Shown here piece after piece: positions 22,468 to 34,194 of a stretch of 64,000 nucleotides of DNA. Source of the stretch: Perognathus longimembris pacificus (Eukaryota; Chordata; Mammalia; Rodentia; Heteromyidae); the NCBI RefSeq assembly GCF_023159225.1, contig NC_063169.1, positions 62,087,934 to 62,151,933 on the forward strand. Direction: 5' to 3'. Below the pieces are notes generated by a model. It saw only the letters and a program-made list of their open reading frames with translations. It did no database searches and was not told the DNA's origin. Every line of letters starts with the position of its first letter. Position 1 is the first letter of the stretch. The position numbers and the translations under genes are program-made.

Positions 22468-24379
22468 TACCAGCCCCGTGTTGCCTCCATGGCTTTATCT
22501 CCCTTTTCCAGAAAATTCTTTGGGGAAGAAAAAAGAAAATCCTGAAGGGACTTAAATTAATGCTCGGTGCATTAGAGAAGAGAAGACATTCCCACATGTT
22601 GGGGGTCATTGGGAGATGCCCGGTTTTGCGGGTTTCGTTGGTTTAACTGTATTCTGTGTGTGTTTTCTTCTTCTTGATTCCTTGAGGCTTTTCCAGATAC
22701 AATAGATGGGCCCATCACAAAGCACCTGTTCATAAAATAGTCTTTCCTGGCCCCCATCCACCCTCTCTGATAATACAAGAGAAAGAAATCCATCTCACAG
22801 CCCAATAGTACACCATTTGTAAAATGACTTGTAAAACTATTGCCTCCATGGTAGAAGACATCCACATTTGTATGTTTTAGTGCCCAGGGAATCTGCTGTA
22901 GGAGGATCTAAGAGAAGGGGGAAACAGAACATTAAAGGGAGGATGGCCTTGGCTACCCACCTGGGCAGAATTCCTGTTCTGGTCCCTCTCAGGGGACCCT
23001 GACACTCCAAGTAGAATACTTACCGGTGAAAGGACAAGTTGTCTATGGCACTCACATTTCCAACCAATCAGAGCCTGGAGTATCTTTCAAGGTCAGAGTG
23101 CTAGGGAAATCCCAGTGAGAGGTCCCACTTTCAAACAAGGTTCTGATGGCCTCCAAAATAGCATAGTGAAGCAAAGGATTCATTAGTTGTAAGGGGGACT
23201 ATGGGCAGAACTGATCAAATCTAGGGGACCCATGCCAGCAGAGAAAGGGCCTAGTCTATATTCTTTGCATCAGAAGCATCTCCCGCCACAGTACTGCTTC
23301 AAGTGGAAGCCCCAGGAACTAATCTAGCTCTTATAGTGATTGCTATAGCAGTCAGTCAACCGTGACCACACGGATAGCGCATAACCTCTCATGTCCACCC
23401 ACGGTCAAGTTGGTCTGAACAGATACTGGTGTCTTTCATCTTCTATGCCCCCTAAAAGTACAAGTTTTACTTTAAAAAGGGTCCTGAGTCCTGGGCAGAG
23501 GCAGCAGAGTTCAGTCTCTTTCTTCTGGAACCCATTGCTCCTGAGAACTCTTACCCAGGACATCAGGATTGTGGGTAAAACGCTGCTTGCCCAGCTCTGT
23601 GAGCAGATGGTAGCTCCCGTGTGGTCTGAAGAGATGTTGGGCAGTTCCATTACCTGAAGACATCTCTGCCACTCCCTACCAGTTTCTCCCTAGCAAGGAT
23701 GCCTTCGTTCAGTCATCAGAAATATGTTCCCTTAAATTCTGATATGTCTTCACTTTTTAAAAAAAAAAATCTTAAAAATACACATTCTCCTGGGTGGATA
23801 AGATAATGTCCAGCCATCTGAGAAGGCAGGGAATAGTGGGGGCCGCAAAAAGGATACAACAAATGTGTCTGCTCTAACAGACTTCGGAGTATTTGGTCAT
23901 TAAGATTGACTTTACACAAGGTACACATTTCCTACTTCTCAGAAACTAATAAGTCTCTAGATTTTTTTTTTTTTGCTTCTTTCACTAAAACTGGACAGTA
24001 GCCAAGATACAGAGCAAGTTCTTTGGAACCTGCCAAGTGGGAGCTGAAGTTCCTTTATCATGAGATGTATTGAGGCTTCCACCCATAAGCCTCTGCGGTA
24101 AAAGACCACCACAAAATAGACCAGCACTGGGCTACTTGTAAGCCTATCTTGGGGCAGAGGAGTGAATAGGAAAAATACGCATAGAGGAAAAAAAAATCCT
24201 TTGTCCCATGCAGAGACATGAGGGCCACTCCATTAGGTGTACTTTAAAAGGCAACCCAGGAAACATCTATCATATTCCAAACCAGTCCAAGCACAGCTGC
24301 CTGCTTCGCTGGGAGTCATTTCTGACACTGCATATAAACAACTGGTTGGTTTACACACTGTTCAATCTCAGGACCAGAA

Positions 24380-24385
24380 AATAAA
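24380..24385 (+). terminator. UST: Candidate UST polyadenylation signal AATAAA (proximal)
   Basis: A canonical hexamer about 1.9 kb after the stop. Its downstream context is not strongly GT-rich. It may be used for a shorter isoform or not at all. Confidence 0.25.
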
Positions 24386-25020
24386 GTTGCATTGGCCAAG
24401 TTTTCTTCTGCTGTCAGAACATTGGAATAACTGGTTCCTCGGAAAATTCATTGTCTTTCTGCAAGGTCACAGGGGCACTTCTTCCTGTGGGCTCAGCGAC
24501 ATTTATTTCAGCAGTGAGCATTTCCCAGTTGGCATTCCCATTGCCCAGTGGCAGTTCCCAGAGGCAGATGCCAACCAGTTCACCTACGGAGCATTCCTGT
24601 TCTTCTGTCCCAAGGAAGTCCTGAAAGTCAAGGCACTTTTCATCAGCTCATTTTGGCACACGTGTCATTCTTGGGACATGAGCCTGACACCATTGGTACT
24701 TCATGAAATATATTGTACATTTTACATAGTTTAATTTAAAAATGCATTTTAAGCTAGTTGATCTTTGACTGCCTTATTTATTATAACCTTTCAGCACATT
24801 CCAAGGTTTTAGTTACTCAGGAAGGAGTTAATTAAAATGATTTTATTTTGGTCTGATGGATGTTTTTTAAAAGGAAAATTATTATGAACCCTCAGCTGAC
24901 TTTTCTTGAGTGCTATAAAAGTGCTTGTAAATCTTTTTTTTAAAGAATGAAAAAAATGATGTTCGACATTGATGGAAATCCAAATATATATATATGGAAC
25001 TGAAGCATTAGCTTAGCTAA

Positions 25021-25026
25021 AATAAA
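25021..25026 (+). terminator. UST: Candidate UST polyadenylation signal AATAAA (middle)
   Basis: Canonical AATAAA followed within 20 bases by CTGTGTTT, a plausible GT-rich downstream element. It would give a 3'UTR of about 2.6 kb. Confidence 0.4.
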
Positions 25027-25868
25027 AGCAATCTGTGTTTCAGATGAAATGCTCCCTAATTTATTCATTACCCACACAAATAAATGAATATAAACAAGGC
25101 AATACTTTTTTCCACTCTGTTAATAGCTGAAAATAATAGTACCTAGAGTTCCTCACCGTTTCCTTAATTGGAAAAGCTTTTCTCTTCAAGAAGTGATTCT
25201 GGAAAGATGATTTTTTTTTTTGAAAATTTATCAACTTTCATCCTTATAAATTACATGACACTAAAAAAAAACTTACTGGAAAAAAGAGCTAGTTAATTGT
25301 TCATCTAGTTTATAAAATATAAAACATTAAAAATATAAAATACTAAACTGGCTTTATTGGTATTTCCACTGGTTGGGTTGGTGTCAGATGCTTCACTGAG
25401 AATCCACAGTAGTGTAAGCAAGAAATAGTACTTCATATCTCTAAGCATATAATAGAAACAATTCTAGTTCACAAACACACAGAGCTTCAAAAGCTGGTAC
25501 TTCTAATTTTCAAGTGTTGATCCCTGGCAAGCACTTAGAGGAAGGAGAGAAAGTCGATCCCCATACTTTCTGAATGTTACCGACCATGTTCCTGCGACTT
25601 GTGACTTTTTGTAAAATAGAAGAATTTAGATCTTGGTATTAAGTGAAAGAAAACCCCCTTTGGGTAGTAGCATGATTTAATTTGAGGAATAATCTAACTG
25701 CTGTAGGTAGTCACTGGTGACTGCTTTTTATCATTCAATATATTCTTCTATATCCCAGTCAAGTGACTGAATGAAATTTAAAGCAAAAGGAGTTAAAAAA
25801 AAAAAAAAGGGCTGGGTTAAGCCCCCATCTGATGTTGCTTGATTGGCCTAAAGTTGTTGTTGTTGTTT

Positions 25869-25874
25869 AATAAA
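25869..25874 (+). terminator. UST: Candidate UST polyadenylation signal AATAAA (distal)
   Basis: Canonical AATAAA after a TTG-repeat tract and followed immediately by TGTGTCAG. It would give a 3'UTR of about 3.4 kb and is the last good hexamer before the repeat-rich intergenic DNA. Confidence 0.45.
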
Positions 25875-26170
25875 TGTGTCAGTAACCACAGTTTTATGCA
25901 GTGAGCTATTTGCCTTTAAGTCAATGTTGTAGATAATGGCAATATGTCTTCAAAGATTTTCCTCTTCAAGAGGTGATTCTGGAATAATAATAATCCATAG
26001 CCATTAACAAAATCATTCTGTGGGTCAAATGTGAAATTCCTTTCAAGAAAATAGAGGATTTTCTTTACTATAACCATTTACTTTGCATCTGATAGTAAAG
26101 AAATCTGTAAAATATTCTAAGTTAGGATCAGTATTAAAGTTCTGTTAAAAGAGAAAAAAATTCACATAGA

Positions 26171-26388
26171 AGCCCGGCCCTAGTGGCTCCCGTCTGTAAT
26201 CCTAGCTACTCAGAAGGCTGAGATCTGAGATTGCTATGTAAAGCTAGCCCTGGCAGGAACATACAGTGAGACTCTCATCTCCGATTAACCACCGGAAAAC
26301 TGCAAGTGGTAGAATGCTAGCCTCGAGCAAAAAAGCTCAGGACAGCACCCAGGCCCTGAGTTTCAGCCCCCCAATGGGCCAAAAAAAA
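26171..26388 (+). mobile_element. 7SL-like head + Geo tail SINE
   Basis: AGCCCGGCCCTAGTGGCTCCCGTCTGTAATCC, CTCATCTCCGATTAACCACC, then a Geo tail with a small internal deletion ending GGCCAAAAAAAA. Confidence 0.85.
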
Positions 26389-26404
26389 TGTCACAATGAA
26401 CTTC

Positions 26405-26770
26405 CTTCATAGTAGCACAGTTTCCCACAACAGGAATTTATTTTCTCACAGCTCGGGATGGAAGCTGAAGTTTGAGGTTAAAAAAAAAAAAAATGTGCTC
26501 CTACACTTTGGTTTCTTCTGAGGTGTCCCTCCTCAGCTGGCTGATATCTGTCTTCTACCTGTGTCTTCATGTGGTCTTCTCTGTGAAATTACATGCCTGT
26601 GACCAAGTTTCCTCTTCTCAATAATATAGTATTAGGACCTACCCTAGATATCACATTTTAATCTTTTTAAAGACCCTTTTTCCAATGATCACATCCTACA
26701 TTGCTGGTTATGATTTCAACAAGTGAGTTTTGAAGGGATACAGTTCATCTCATGATACCTAGATTGCAGC
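26405..26770 (-). mobile_element. MaLR LTR (MLT1-like), antisense
   Basis: ACAGGAATTTATTTTCTCACAGC, CTGTGTCTTCATGTGGTCTTC, TTTTTAAAGACCCTTTTTCCAA, TGATTTCAACAAGTGAGTTTTG keep the reversed order of an MLT-type LTR. It belongs to an old, non-coding relic with no open frames. Confidence 0.7.
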
Positions 26771-26774
26771 AGAA

Positions 26775-27170
26775 AAGTCCTAGCAAAGGAACTGAGCTCC
26801 AGTTGGGGCAGAATGAACCTAGAATCTGACTCCAGAGCTGCAAGGAAGTTGAGTGTAGTGGTTGGGGCCATTGCTTCATTCTACAGACAGAAAGCCAAGG
26901 TTAAGAGGAAAGACAAATACATCATAAGCCAATGTTTTTCATGGAACTTTTGAGCATCTAATGAACTAGATTTTTAAAACAATGACACAGCCACAGTTTA
27001 TCTACTGACTGATCTAGAACATGAATTAGAAATGACATAGCACAGCCAGCCACACCCAGGTCCAAACTGAGGTTTTGTGGGCTCTTCTGGGAGACAAGCT
27101 TAGTTACCTAGTTTTCTCTTTCTTTCTCTTTTCTTTCTTTTTTCCCTTCTCTTTTTTCCTGTTTCTTTTT
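26775..27170. other. Intergenic unique sequence
   Basis: Unique sequence then a TTTC-rich low-complexity stretch (27115-27175). No gene seen. Confidence 0.4.
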
Positions 27171-27174
27171 TCTT

Positions 27175-27345
27175 CCTTAGCTTTTTCCCTTCAAGCTCTA
27201 CCAACTGAGCCATACATCTACTTGCTGGTTAATTGGCGATAAGAATCTCTGGGATTTGTCTGCTTAGACTGGCTTCAAACCTTGATCCTTAGATATCAGC
27301 CTCCTGAGTTAAGATTACAGGCTTGAGCCACCAGTACCCAGCTGG
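27175..27345 (-). mobile_element. 7SL-like head + Geo tail SINE, antisense, 3'-truncated
   Basis: CAAGCTCTACCAACTGAGCC, CTGGTTAATTGGCGATAAG, CAGCCTCCTGAGTTAAGATTACAGG, CAGTACCCAGC. Most of the Geo end is missing. Confidence 0.75.
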
Positions 27346-27349
27346 CCAC

Positions 27350-28780
27350 CTCCTTTCCTGAACGGAAGCCCTATTGGTTCTCAATCATTTAAATCCTCCA
27401 AGACAGGCAACAATGAACATTTTTCTTCTGGAATTTTCTCAGTACTTATAGGACACAGAGAGGTTCCTGAGTCCTAGGAAATATATTTCACTTCTATTTG
27501 CTCATCTCAGGTTGTAAACCTACTTCTCCTAAAGGCAAAATGAAGATTCCAGCCCTGCTTTCTGTATGGAGTTACAGATGAACTCATCTCAAAAATTAAC
27601 AGTGAAAATGCAGCTCATAAAACTAGTCAAAGTCCAGTGCAGACATGCCTCTGGAACTGGAGATGAACCGGCCGCGAGCCTTCCCAGGCCCTGATCACTA
27701 TTTCCCTCACTGGAGAATTCCTTTCTGCCTAGGGCAGGCTTGGCTCACCCCTCCATCTCCGCCAGTTCCCAAGGAACACCCAGCCCCACAGATGTTCATG
27801 GGTCACAGAACTGTGAACTGACCACTGTGCACTTTGGATTTCAATGTATAAACATGGGGATTCCCTTTTGTTTTTAAGTTGGGGGCAGGGTGGAGAAAAG
27901 AAAAATCACCATGCAAAGGAAAAATGTGACCTAAGTTTTTCCTCTTGGAATCTTGGCGGGTGAGGTTAGCTATCTTCAATCTGGCTTTCACCAGACACTG
28001 TATACTTCGAGCAGGCCTGGAGCCATCTGCCCTTGGCTGTGCTACCAGAACATTCAGACTTGACCTGTAACACGCCTTTTATTCCAGTCATGAGAAGAGA
28101 CAGCCGAGGGGATGGGTCCTGCCAAAGCCAGCATGTCGGCTGGCTGTACAGCAGAGCCTGAAGAGGAGGCTCAAACCAAGAGTCACAACAATTGACTAAT
28201 AAGGGCTGTAGATCAGGGAAGAGTCGTGAGTTCCAATACCAGCTGGTCTATTGCATCCAGTGTTGGGCTAAATCTCTTGACTTCCCATGCCTGGAGTCAA
28301 TGCAGCTGGGACACACTGGAGTAAAACAGGAAGTTCGCTGAGGCCCTATGATTGCTCTGGGGTGGGTCTGTCTCACCTTTCACCATGCATGCCAATGAGG
28401 GATCTGTTCCAACCACAGAATCTGCATCTGCCCGTAGCTGGGGAGCATAGATTACACGGAGTTCTAGGTCTACGGATGCCCCCTCCATCATATCTTCAAG
28501 TTGCCCCACAAGTCCAGCAGAAATCAACACTTGTGAAATGTGAACTGAGCTCAAAGAGACAGGCGCATCCCACTACACATGAGATACAGCAAAGTCCTGC
28601 CCTGAAGAACGGCAGAGTTCCCACTTCCTGGGTTGGCATCTGCTCTTCTGTTTAACCATGCCTTGTCCATTTTTTGCCAACGTTTTTTAGGAAGAAGTTT
28701 GTTCCACTGTAAGTTACAGGATTCATCACTAGTTTGCAACTTTGCCCAGGTACAGACTTCTCTAACCTCTTTAAAGGATC
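27350..28780. other. Intergenic unique sequence
   Basis: No repeat family recognised. The overlapping open frames near 28287-28655 have no supported splice signals or known domain. Confidence 0.4.
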
Positions 28781-28785
28781 TTTTG

Positions 28786-29122
28786 CAAGCTGGGTGCCCC
28801 TGGCTCACACCTGTACTCCTAGCTACTCAGGAGGCTGAGATCTGAGGATCACAGTAGGAAGCCAGCCAGGACAGAAAAGTCTGTGAAACTCTTGGTTTTT
28901 TTTTTATTTTTGTAGTTTAAAAAAATTTTATTATAAAGGTGACATGCAGTTTCATAAATCTGATAATGAGTACATGTATCCCTTCCTTTGTTCTTTCTTG
29001 GTTTCTTCTCTCCACTTAACTACCTAAAAGAAGACAGAAATGGTGCAGTAGTTCAAATGGTAAAGCAATAACCTTGAGCCCAAGTGCCCAAGCCCTGAGT
29101 TCAAAGCCCAGGACTGACATAC
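28786..29122 (+). mobile_element. 7SL-like head + Geo tail SINE split by an L1 fragment
   Basis: Head AAGCTGGGTGCCCCTGGCTCACACC to GAAACTCTTGG, then resumes at about 29020 with CTACCTAAAAGAAGACAGAAATGGTGCAG and ends CAAAGCCCAGGACTGAC. The gap is the L1 piece listed separately. Confidence 0.8.
28894..29018 (-). mobile_element. 5'-truncated L1 3' end inserted in a SINE, antisense
   Basis: Starts with a poly-T run, then TTATTATAAAGGTGACATGCAG, ATAATGAGTACATG, the reversed L1 3'UTR. It interrupts the SINE between its head and tail. Confidence 0.75.
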
Positions 29123-29124
29123 AA

Positions 29125-30400
29125 TGAACTTTGTGTAATTATGATGATAATGATAATAATAATATAACAACAGTTATTGTTATTGTTATTGTTAATAACA
29201 GTGAAACCAAACATCCATGTGATTAGTCCTGGCTGTCACAAGAAAGGTTTGGATAAAAATGGAAAATCTGACAGGATGCATGCTGTCCTTTTAAAATCTT
29301 ATCTCTTCTTCTGTGACAAAAATGGAGGAATAATGCAGTAGTGATTTTGTCAGCTGGCGGTATTTTGGGCATGATTGACCACTCTGGTCTCACCTCAAGA
29401 CTGCCATGGGCTGCTGTGTTAATTTTTCATATACCGATTTCCCGCAGTTATGATAACGAGCCCAAGCTTCTTTCAAGTCCCTCTTATTTATATCAAATCA
29501 CCTATTTCTTTTTATCTCTCCACACATCTTCTTTTTGTTCTCTGAGATTGAGTGGAAAATGCCTAAATTGGACTCTAATGCATATTCCCAAAGGATAATT
29601 AATGAACCAAATGTGTGAACTATGCATCAAAAAGAAATCATGCATGTTAAATAATTCGGGAAATGCCATTGTTTGTGTGGTAGATATGCAACTGCATGGT
29701 GGTATCTTTTGAGTATCCCAAGGACTTTCAGGCATACAGTAGTTTAAAAGACACTTTATCTTTGCCAAATCCCAAAGACTTCAAAATTACTTAACCCAGA
29801 ACCCTGATAGGAGGAAGGCCCACTGATAGCACGTAGAACTAATTAATGTTCTAGAGATGAGGCGGGAAACCACGGTTCATTGTCAGATGCTTCCGCCAAA
29901 AGAGCTCTTTCCTTCTGCTGTGGTTCTATCTAGGAACTCCCTAACTCCCTCACTACATTCTTCTGTCTTAAGAAAAAGGCATTTTATAACTAAGATTTTT
30001 TTAGTACGTTTTAATATTGTTTGAGCACTTCAAGGCTGTTGTTTCTCCCGTGGCCACCAGTGTGCAGATCCAGGGGAATTAGGCAATCTGTCTCCTTTCC
30101 TCCCTGACCTGGGGTTGGTCACGCCACTGGGAGGAAGGTGTCTGCAGAACAGAGATCTCAAGGGTTCCAGTAAGTTGACCAGGGGATGGGAAGGTTCAGC
30201 CACCGTGCTCAGGGGCTTGTGTTGTTCAGTACACTAGGGGGAGCCGTATTCACAACAATTTACTCCGGAATTCCACTGTCTTTCCAAAGCTAACCATCCT
30301 TCATTGCTTTAGAGCACTGTCATCCAGAGGAACTCATGGTTAAGAAACGTAAAGCACCGTGTACACACCATCAACTGATCGATTTTCATCTTTCCCATGC
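29125..30400. other. Intergenic unique sequence
   Basis: AAT/TTG simple-repeat patches near 29140-29200, otherwise unique. No gene seen. Confidence 0.4.
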
Positions 30401-30404
30401 AGAA

Positions 30405-30710
30405 TGACCTGATTTTATTTTGTTGCTCTTTTATGCTATTTTCTACATATATCAATTATATAAAAGTGTTCGTGGAAGTATTTCCCTGCATGTGTATATG
30501 GAAGTTCACCCCTTATACTACTCTTTCTTATCTCCCATCTCCCCTTCCACTCTACAGTTTATAGCGGCTTCTAATATGCTGTTTCATACATACCTTTAAA
30601 ACTTAATGGCCTCCACTCCCTTCTCAGTTCTATCCAAAACAGTCCCATATTTACATATTAAAGATATAGACACTTACACAGTTTAATTCCTCATGAGACA
30701 AAAACATGTT
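30405..30710 (-). mobile_element. Rodent L1 3'UTR, antisense, diverged
   Basis: TTTCTACATATATCAATTATATAAAAGTG and TTATCTCCCATCTCCCCTTCC resemble the reversed rodent L1 3'UTR. Confidence 0.45.
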
Positions 30711-30863
30711 ACTATTATTTTTAAATTAGTGTTCTTTATTTAAAGTCAATCTTCTGGTCTTGGTGTTTAAGGGTTTTCTATGTAATACGGGACACTTACA
30801 CCTCTACTACACTTAAAATTTTGTTAAATTAATGGATGGGAATTTATAAGTTAAAAAATACAA

Positions 30864-30975
30864 GGGGAAGTGGTGCAGTGGCTCAAAGTGGTAGAACGCT
30901 AGCCTTGATATCAAAGAAGTTCAGAGACAGCACGCAGGCCTTGAGTTCAAGCTCCAGGACTGGCAAAAAAAGAAG
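30864..30975 (+). mobile_element. Solitary Geo tail module
   Basis: GGGAAGTGGTGCAGTGGCTCAAAG to GCTCCAGGACTGGC and an A-rich tail, with no ID or 7SL head before it. Probably a 5'-truncated dimer. Confidence 0.75.
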
Positions 30976-31177
30976 AAACACAAGGGGTAGTTTATTTAAT
31001 TAGAGAGCTTAGGAAATTAGAGGTAAAGTTTTATTTCAGCTGAATGTGACTATGCCACACATCTATGTAATTCCATATCACACTTTTTTTAAAGTGTGAC
31101 AGCATTTTTGCTGTCATATAAGTTTTATTAAACTTGCAGACAATTGGTTAGGAAACTAAAGTTCAAAAAGTCAAACC

Positions 31178-31380
31178 GGGGCTGGGGATATGGCCTAGTG
31201 GCAAGAGCGCTTGCCTCGTATACATGAGGCCCTGGGTTCAATTCCCCAGCACCACATATACAGAAAATGGCCAGAAGTGGCACTGTGGCTCAAGTGGCAG
31301 AGTGCTAGCCTTGAGCAAAAAGAAGCCAGGGACAGTGCTCAGGCCCTGAGTCCAAGCCCCAGGACTGGCCAAAAAAAAAA
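31178..31380 (+). mobile_element. IDL-Geo dimeric SINE with 13-bp TSD
   Basis: Near-complete head and tail. Target duplication AAAAAGTCAAACC is perfect at 31165-31177 and 31381-31393. Clean poly-A. It is one of the youngest copies in the window. Confidence 0.95.
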
Positions 31381-31616
31381 AAAAAGTCAAACCGATTTAC
31401 ATGAGGTTACACAGTTGGTAGCAGAGTTAATTCTAGACTTTCTAGCATTCTTTTGTCTGAATTAGTTTTCCATAGCTAATGTACAGGAGTTGTTTTCATG
31501 TTTCTTCATTTATTGAATTTTTATTTCTACACATAACTTTCAAGTTTCCCAGTCAATGAGCAGAGAGATAGCAATATGTCATTTGAACTCTTAGCCACAG
31601 AGTTCAGTTAAACATA

Positions 31617-31745
31617 ATAAGCGAGCATGAACGGGCCCTGTGTTCAATCCCCAGCATTGAAGGAAGGAATAGAAAGGGAGGGATGGAGGGAGGGAGGGAG
31701 GGAGGGAGGGAGGGAGGGAGGGAGGGAAGGGAAGGGAGGAAAGGA
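31617..31745 (+). mobile_element. ID 3' fragment with expanded (GGGA)n tail
   Basis: GCGAGCATGAACGGGCCCTGTGTTCAATCCCCAGCA is the end of an ID head. It is followed by a GGAA to GGGA tract (31676-31745) that probably grew from its A-rich tail. Confidence 0.65.
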
Positions 31746-31749
31746 AGAG

Positions 31750-32540
31750 TCTCCTGGAGCATTTTCTGGAGGCTATAATTCCAAGTACCAATCTAATATG
31801 AAAAGATCCTCCTGTACTAAAGCCCCCATTTTCCCTGGTGTGATCTTTACTCCATTCTGTCACTGTAACACAAGTCTCAGTTTCAGAGGAAGTTAAGAGA
31901 AAATTATAGCTAGATTAAGACATTGGCTTGGTTGAGCATACATAAGGGTTTTCCCTTCTTCCACTTCTTGCAAATCAGTGACCAAGACCTGGAGGCAGGT
32001 GTTGAGTGGGAAGAAGGAAAAGCAGATCCGAAGTCAGCCTCTACCCCACTTACCTCTACCCCATTACCTCCTTCCCTCAGAGACTTGCATTACATGCCTT
32101 CCCAGAAACTTCACCCTGGAGATGGTCAGGTGAGATGTGAAAGAGTTGAGGTTTCTTTGTAATTTGTACTGGGGCTGTTGGCAAACCAAGGCCTCCAGCT
32201 ATTTTCTTGCCTGGTCCAAATACTACCCTGAAACCCAGAAGAACCACAAGGGCAGAGGTAAGTCATGTGGGCCTCTTGCTTCACACAGAATCTCACATCC
32301 AGTGAACACTCTTGGCTTTCAGGGAGAGTAGCTATTTCTTCTTATTATTCCTTCTTCTCTTGCTTTAAAAAAATAGCATATACTAAAATACAATCCAAAA
32401 CTCAAATTATTTTTATCACCTCAAAGTCCATCCCTGTGCTCCAATAAACGTATAGAATTTATTTATATCACACAATTGAACACAACTTAGGTGAACTTGA
32501 TTTGAGAGTAAAGAAGGGCTTTAAACAAAAGCACAAAGAG
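31750..32540. other. Intergenic unique sequence
   Basis: Nothing recognised. Confidence 0.4.
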
Positions 32541-32545
32541 AATGA

Positions 32546-32546
<1 letters not shown>

Positions 32547-32590
<44 letters not shown>
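32547..32590. repeat. (CA)n microsatellite
   Basis: Pure CA run of about 44 bases. Confidence 0.95.
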
Positions 32591-32594
<4 letters not shown>

Positions 32595-32649
32595 ACAGCA
32601 GAGATTCTGAGGCTCAAAAAACAACAGACACCAAACAACAACTAAGAAA

Positions 32650-33050
32650 GAATATTTGTGTCCTACATGGCAGAGTAAAGATTAATATTACTAGTCTGTA
32701 AAGTATTTACATAAATCAATAAAAAGTAATATGTGCAATGATACTAGATAGTGTAACCTCACTAAGTTAAAAAAAAAAAAACCACCTAGGAAACAAGAAA
32801 AAAAGTTTCTCCTCATTAACAATGCAAGAAATTCAGATTGAAGGAATAAGGCCAGCCTGTTGATACTTTGGGCAAAGGCATTTAAGGACTAATGCCTGGA
32901 AAAAAGACTGTCTAGTGAGATAGTCTCACCCTGTTGATGAGAAACATTCATGCAGTTCTGGAAAGGAATTTGGGGATTTATATCGAAACACTGAGATTAT
33001 AACAAGCTTGAAAGTGCTTCTGAAAAATGTTGATTACAGACCCATATTGT
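32650..33050 (+). mobile_element. Old L1 (L1M-type) fragment
   Basis: AAATCAATAAAAAGTAATATG, CCTCACTAAG, TTAACAATGCAAGAAATTCAGATT, CACCCTGTTGATGAGAAACATTC follow the order of an L1M 3' region but are diverged. Confidence 0.5.
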
Positions 33051-33112
33051 CAAATCTAGACATCTAGATTAAAGATAACAGGTACATTTGACTACATTGA
33101 CCCTCCAAGTGA

Positions 33113-33332
33113 CAGCCAGACACCGGTTGCTCATGTCTATAATCCTCCCTTCTCAGAAGGCTAAGATCTGAGGATAATGGTTTGAAACCAGCCCAGGCAG
33201 GGTTAACCTCCAATTAATCACCAAAAACCCAGAAGTGGTGCTGAGGTTCAAGTAGTAAAGCACCAGTCTTGAACAACAACAAAAAGCTCACAATGTCAAA
33301 TCCCTGAGTTCAAGCTCCAGCACTAATTAATT
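33113..33332 (+). mobile_element. 7SL-like head + Geo tail SINE, diverged
   Basis: CAGCCAGACACCGGTTGCTCATGTC, TTTGAAACCAGCCCAGGCAGG, CCCAGAAGTGGTGCTGAGG, CCCTGAGTTCAAGCTCCAGC. Confidence 0.8.
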
Positions 33333-33334
33333 AA

Positions 33335-34190
33335 CAACAGCTTGCAGCATCCAAGAAATGTGATCATAGGAATAAGTTGATTTAGAATTATGTAGTCTAG
33401 AGTATGTTGCTTTAAAAAAATATATAAACCTCAACACTCTTACCCACCCTTTGTGCTACCCTAACCAGCTCCCCCCAGAATGGAAGTGGCTTTGCTTACC
33501 ATGGTTTCTTGGCCAGCCATTTTCATCTCAATAAAGCCACATTTTCCAAATGTAGATTAATCTCCCCACTTCCAGTGTGAGTCTGATAGGATGGATTTTC
33601 AAATTTCTAACTTCAGTTGGAGCTTTCCACTTGTCTTAAGTGAGTTATATTGTAATTAAGGAGGTCATTCTGCAATTTTTAGATGTCAAATATTCCTACA
33701 AAAATTAAGATGTGTTACAATGCTTCTCACTAATTTTTTCACAAGTAAAGAACTTGTTGAAATGGATTTGACTCTGAAGAGTACAAATTCACACATACAT
33801 TATTCCTGTAGAATATCTCATCAACTTGATGAGCTTTTAACAGAGCTCATGTATTTTCAAGTTGCCCAATAAATACAGGGATGGTTTTATAGTTCATTTC
33901 ATTAGAAAATATATGTATCTTTCATATCCTTGTAAATTTGTTATCCTAAACATCACATCCATAAATGAGGAATGAGATTTGTAATGCTTATGGTCATAAC
34001 CTAAGTTTAAACAATCCTATTATTGTCTTTTGGAACCAAGAATAGTTCTACCTCCTTAATGAGCAGAAGGATTTTATATTCTTTCTTTGTCCTGAACAAG
34101 ACAAGATACCCAAAGTCAGCCATTTCTTGTATGTCAAGAAACACAAGATTTCATGTATTTCATGACTTATTATGTTCTTACCAATAAACT
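33335..34190. other. Intergenic unique sequence
   Basis: AT-rich; nothing recognised. Confidence 0.4.
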
Positions 34191-34194
34191 TTTT

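Larger units (their letters stand above)
22468..25890 (+). other. UST: Probable 3' untranslated region of UST
   Basis: About 3.4 kb after the stop has no recognisable SINE, L1 or LTR insertion, in contrast to both flanks, as expected for a constrained 3'UTR. Much of the second half is AT-rich with several A and T homopolymers. The true 3' end is not fixed by sequence alone. Candidate cleavage signals are listed separately, and the first clear transposon after the stop begins near 26171. Confidence 0.6.

Noticed and set aside
24237..24734. 165-codon open frame, the longest in the window
   Set aside because: It lies inside the UST 3'UTR, has no upstream splice acceptor, no familiar domain and no frame support.
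31211..31465. Recurrent short proteins reading MPRIHEALGS...HHIYRK...ALWLKWQSA (also at 35221, 47151 and 58000)
   Set aside because: They are translations of the IDL-Geo SINE, not a gene family.
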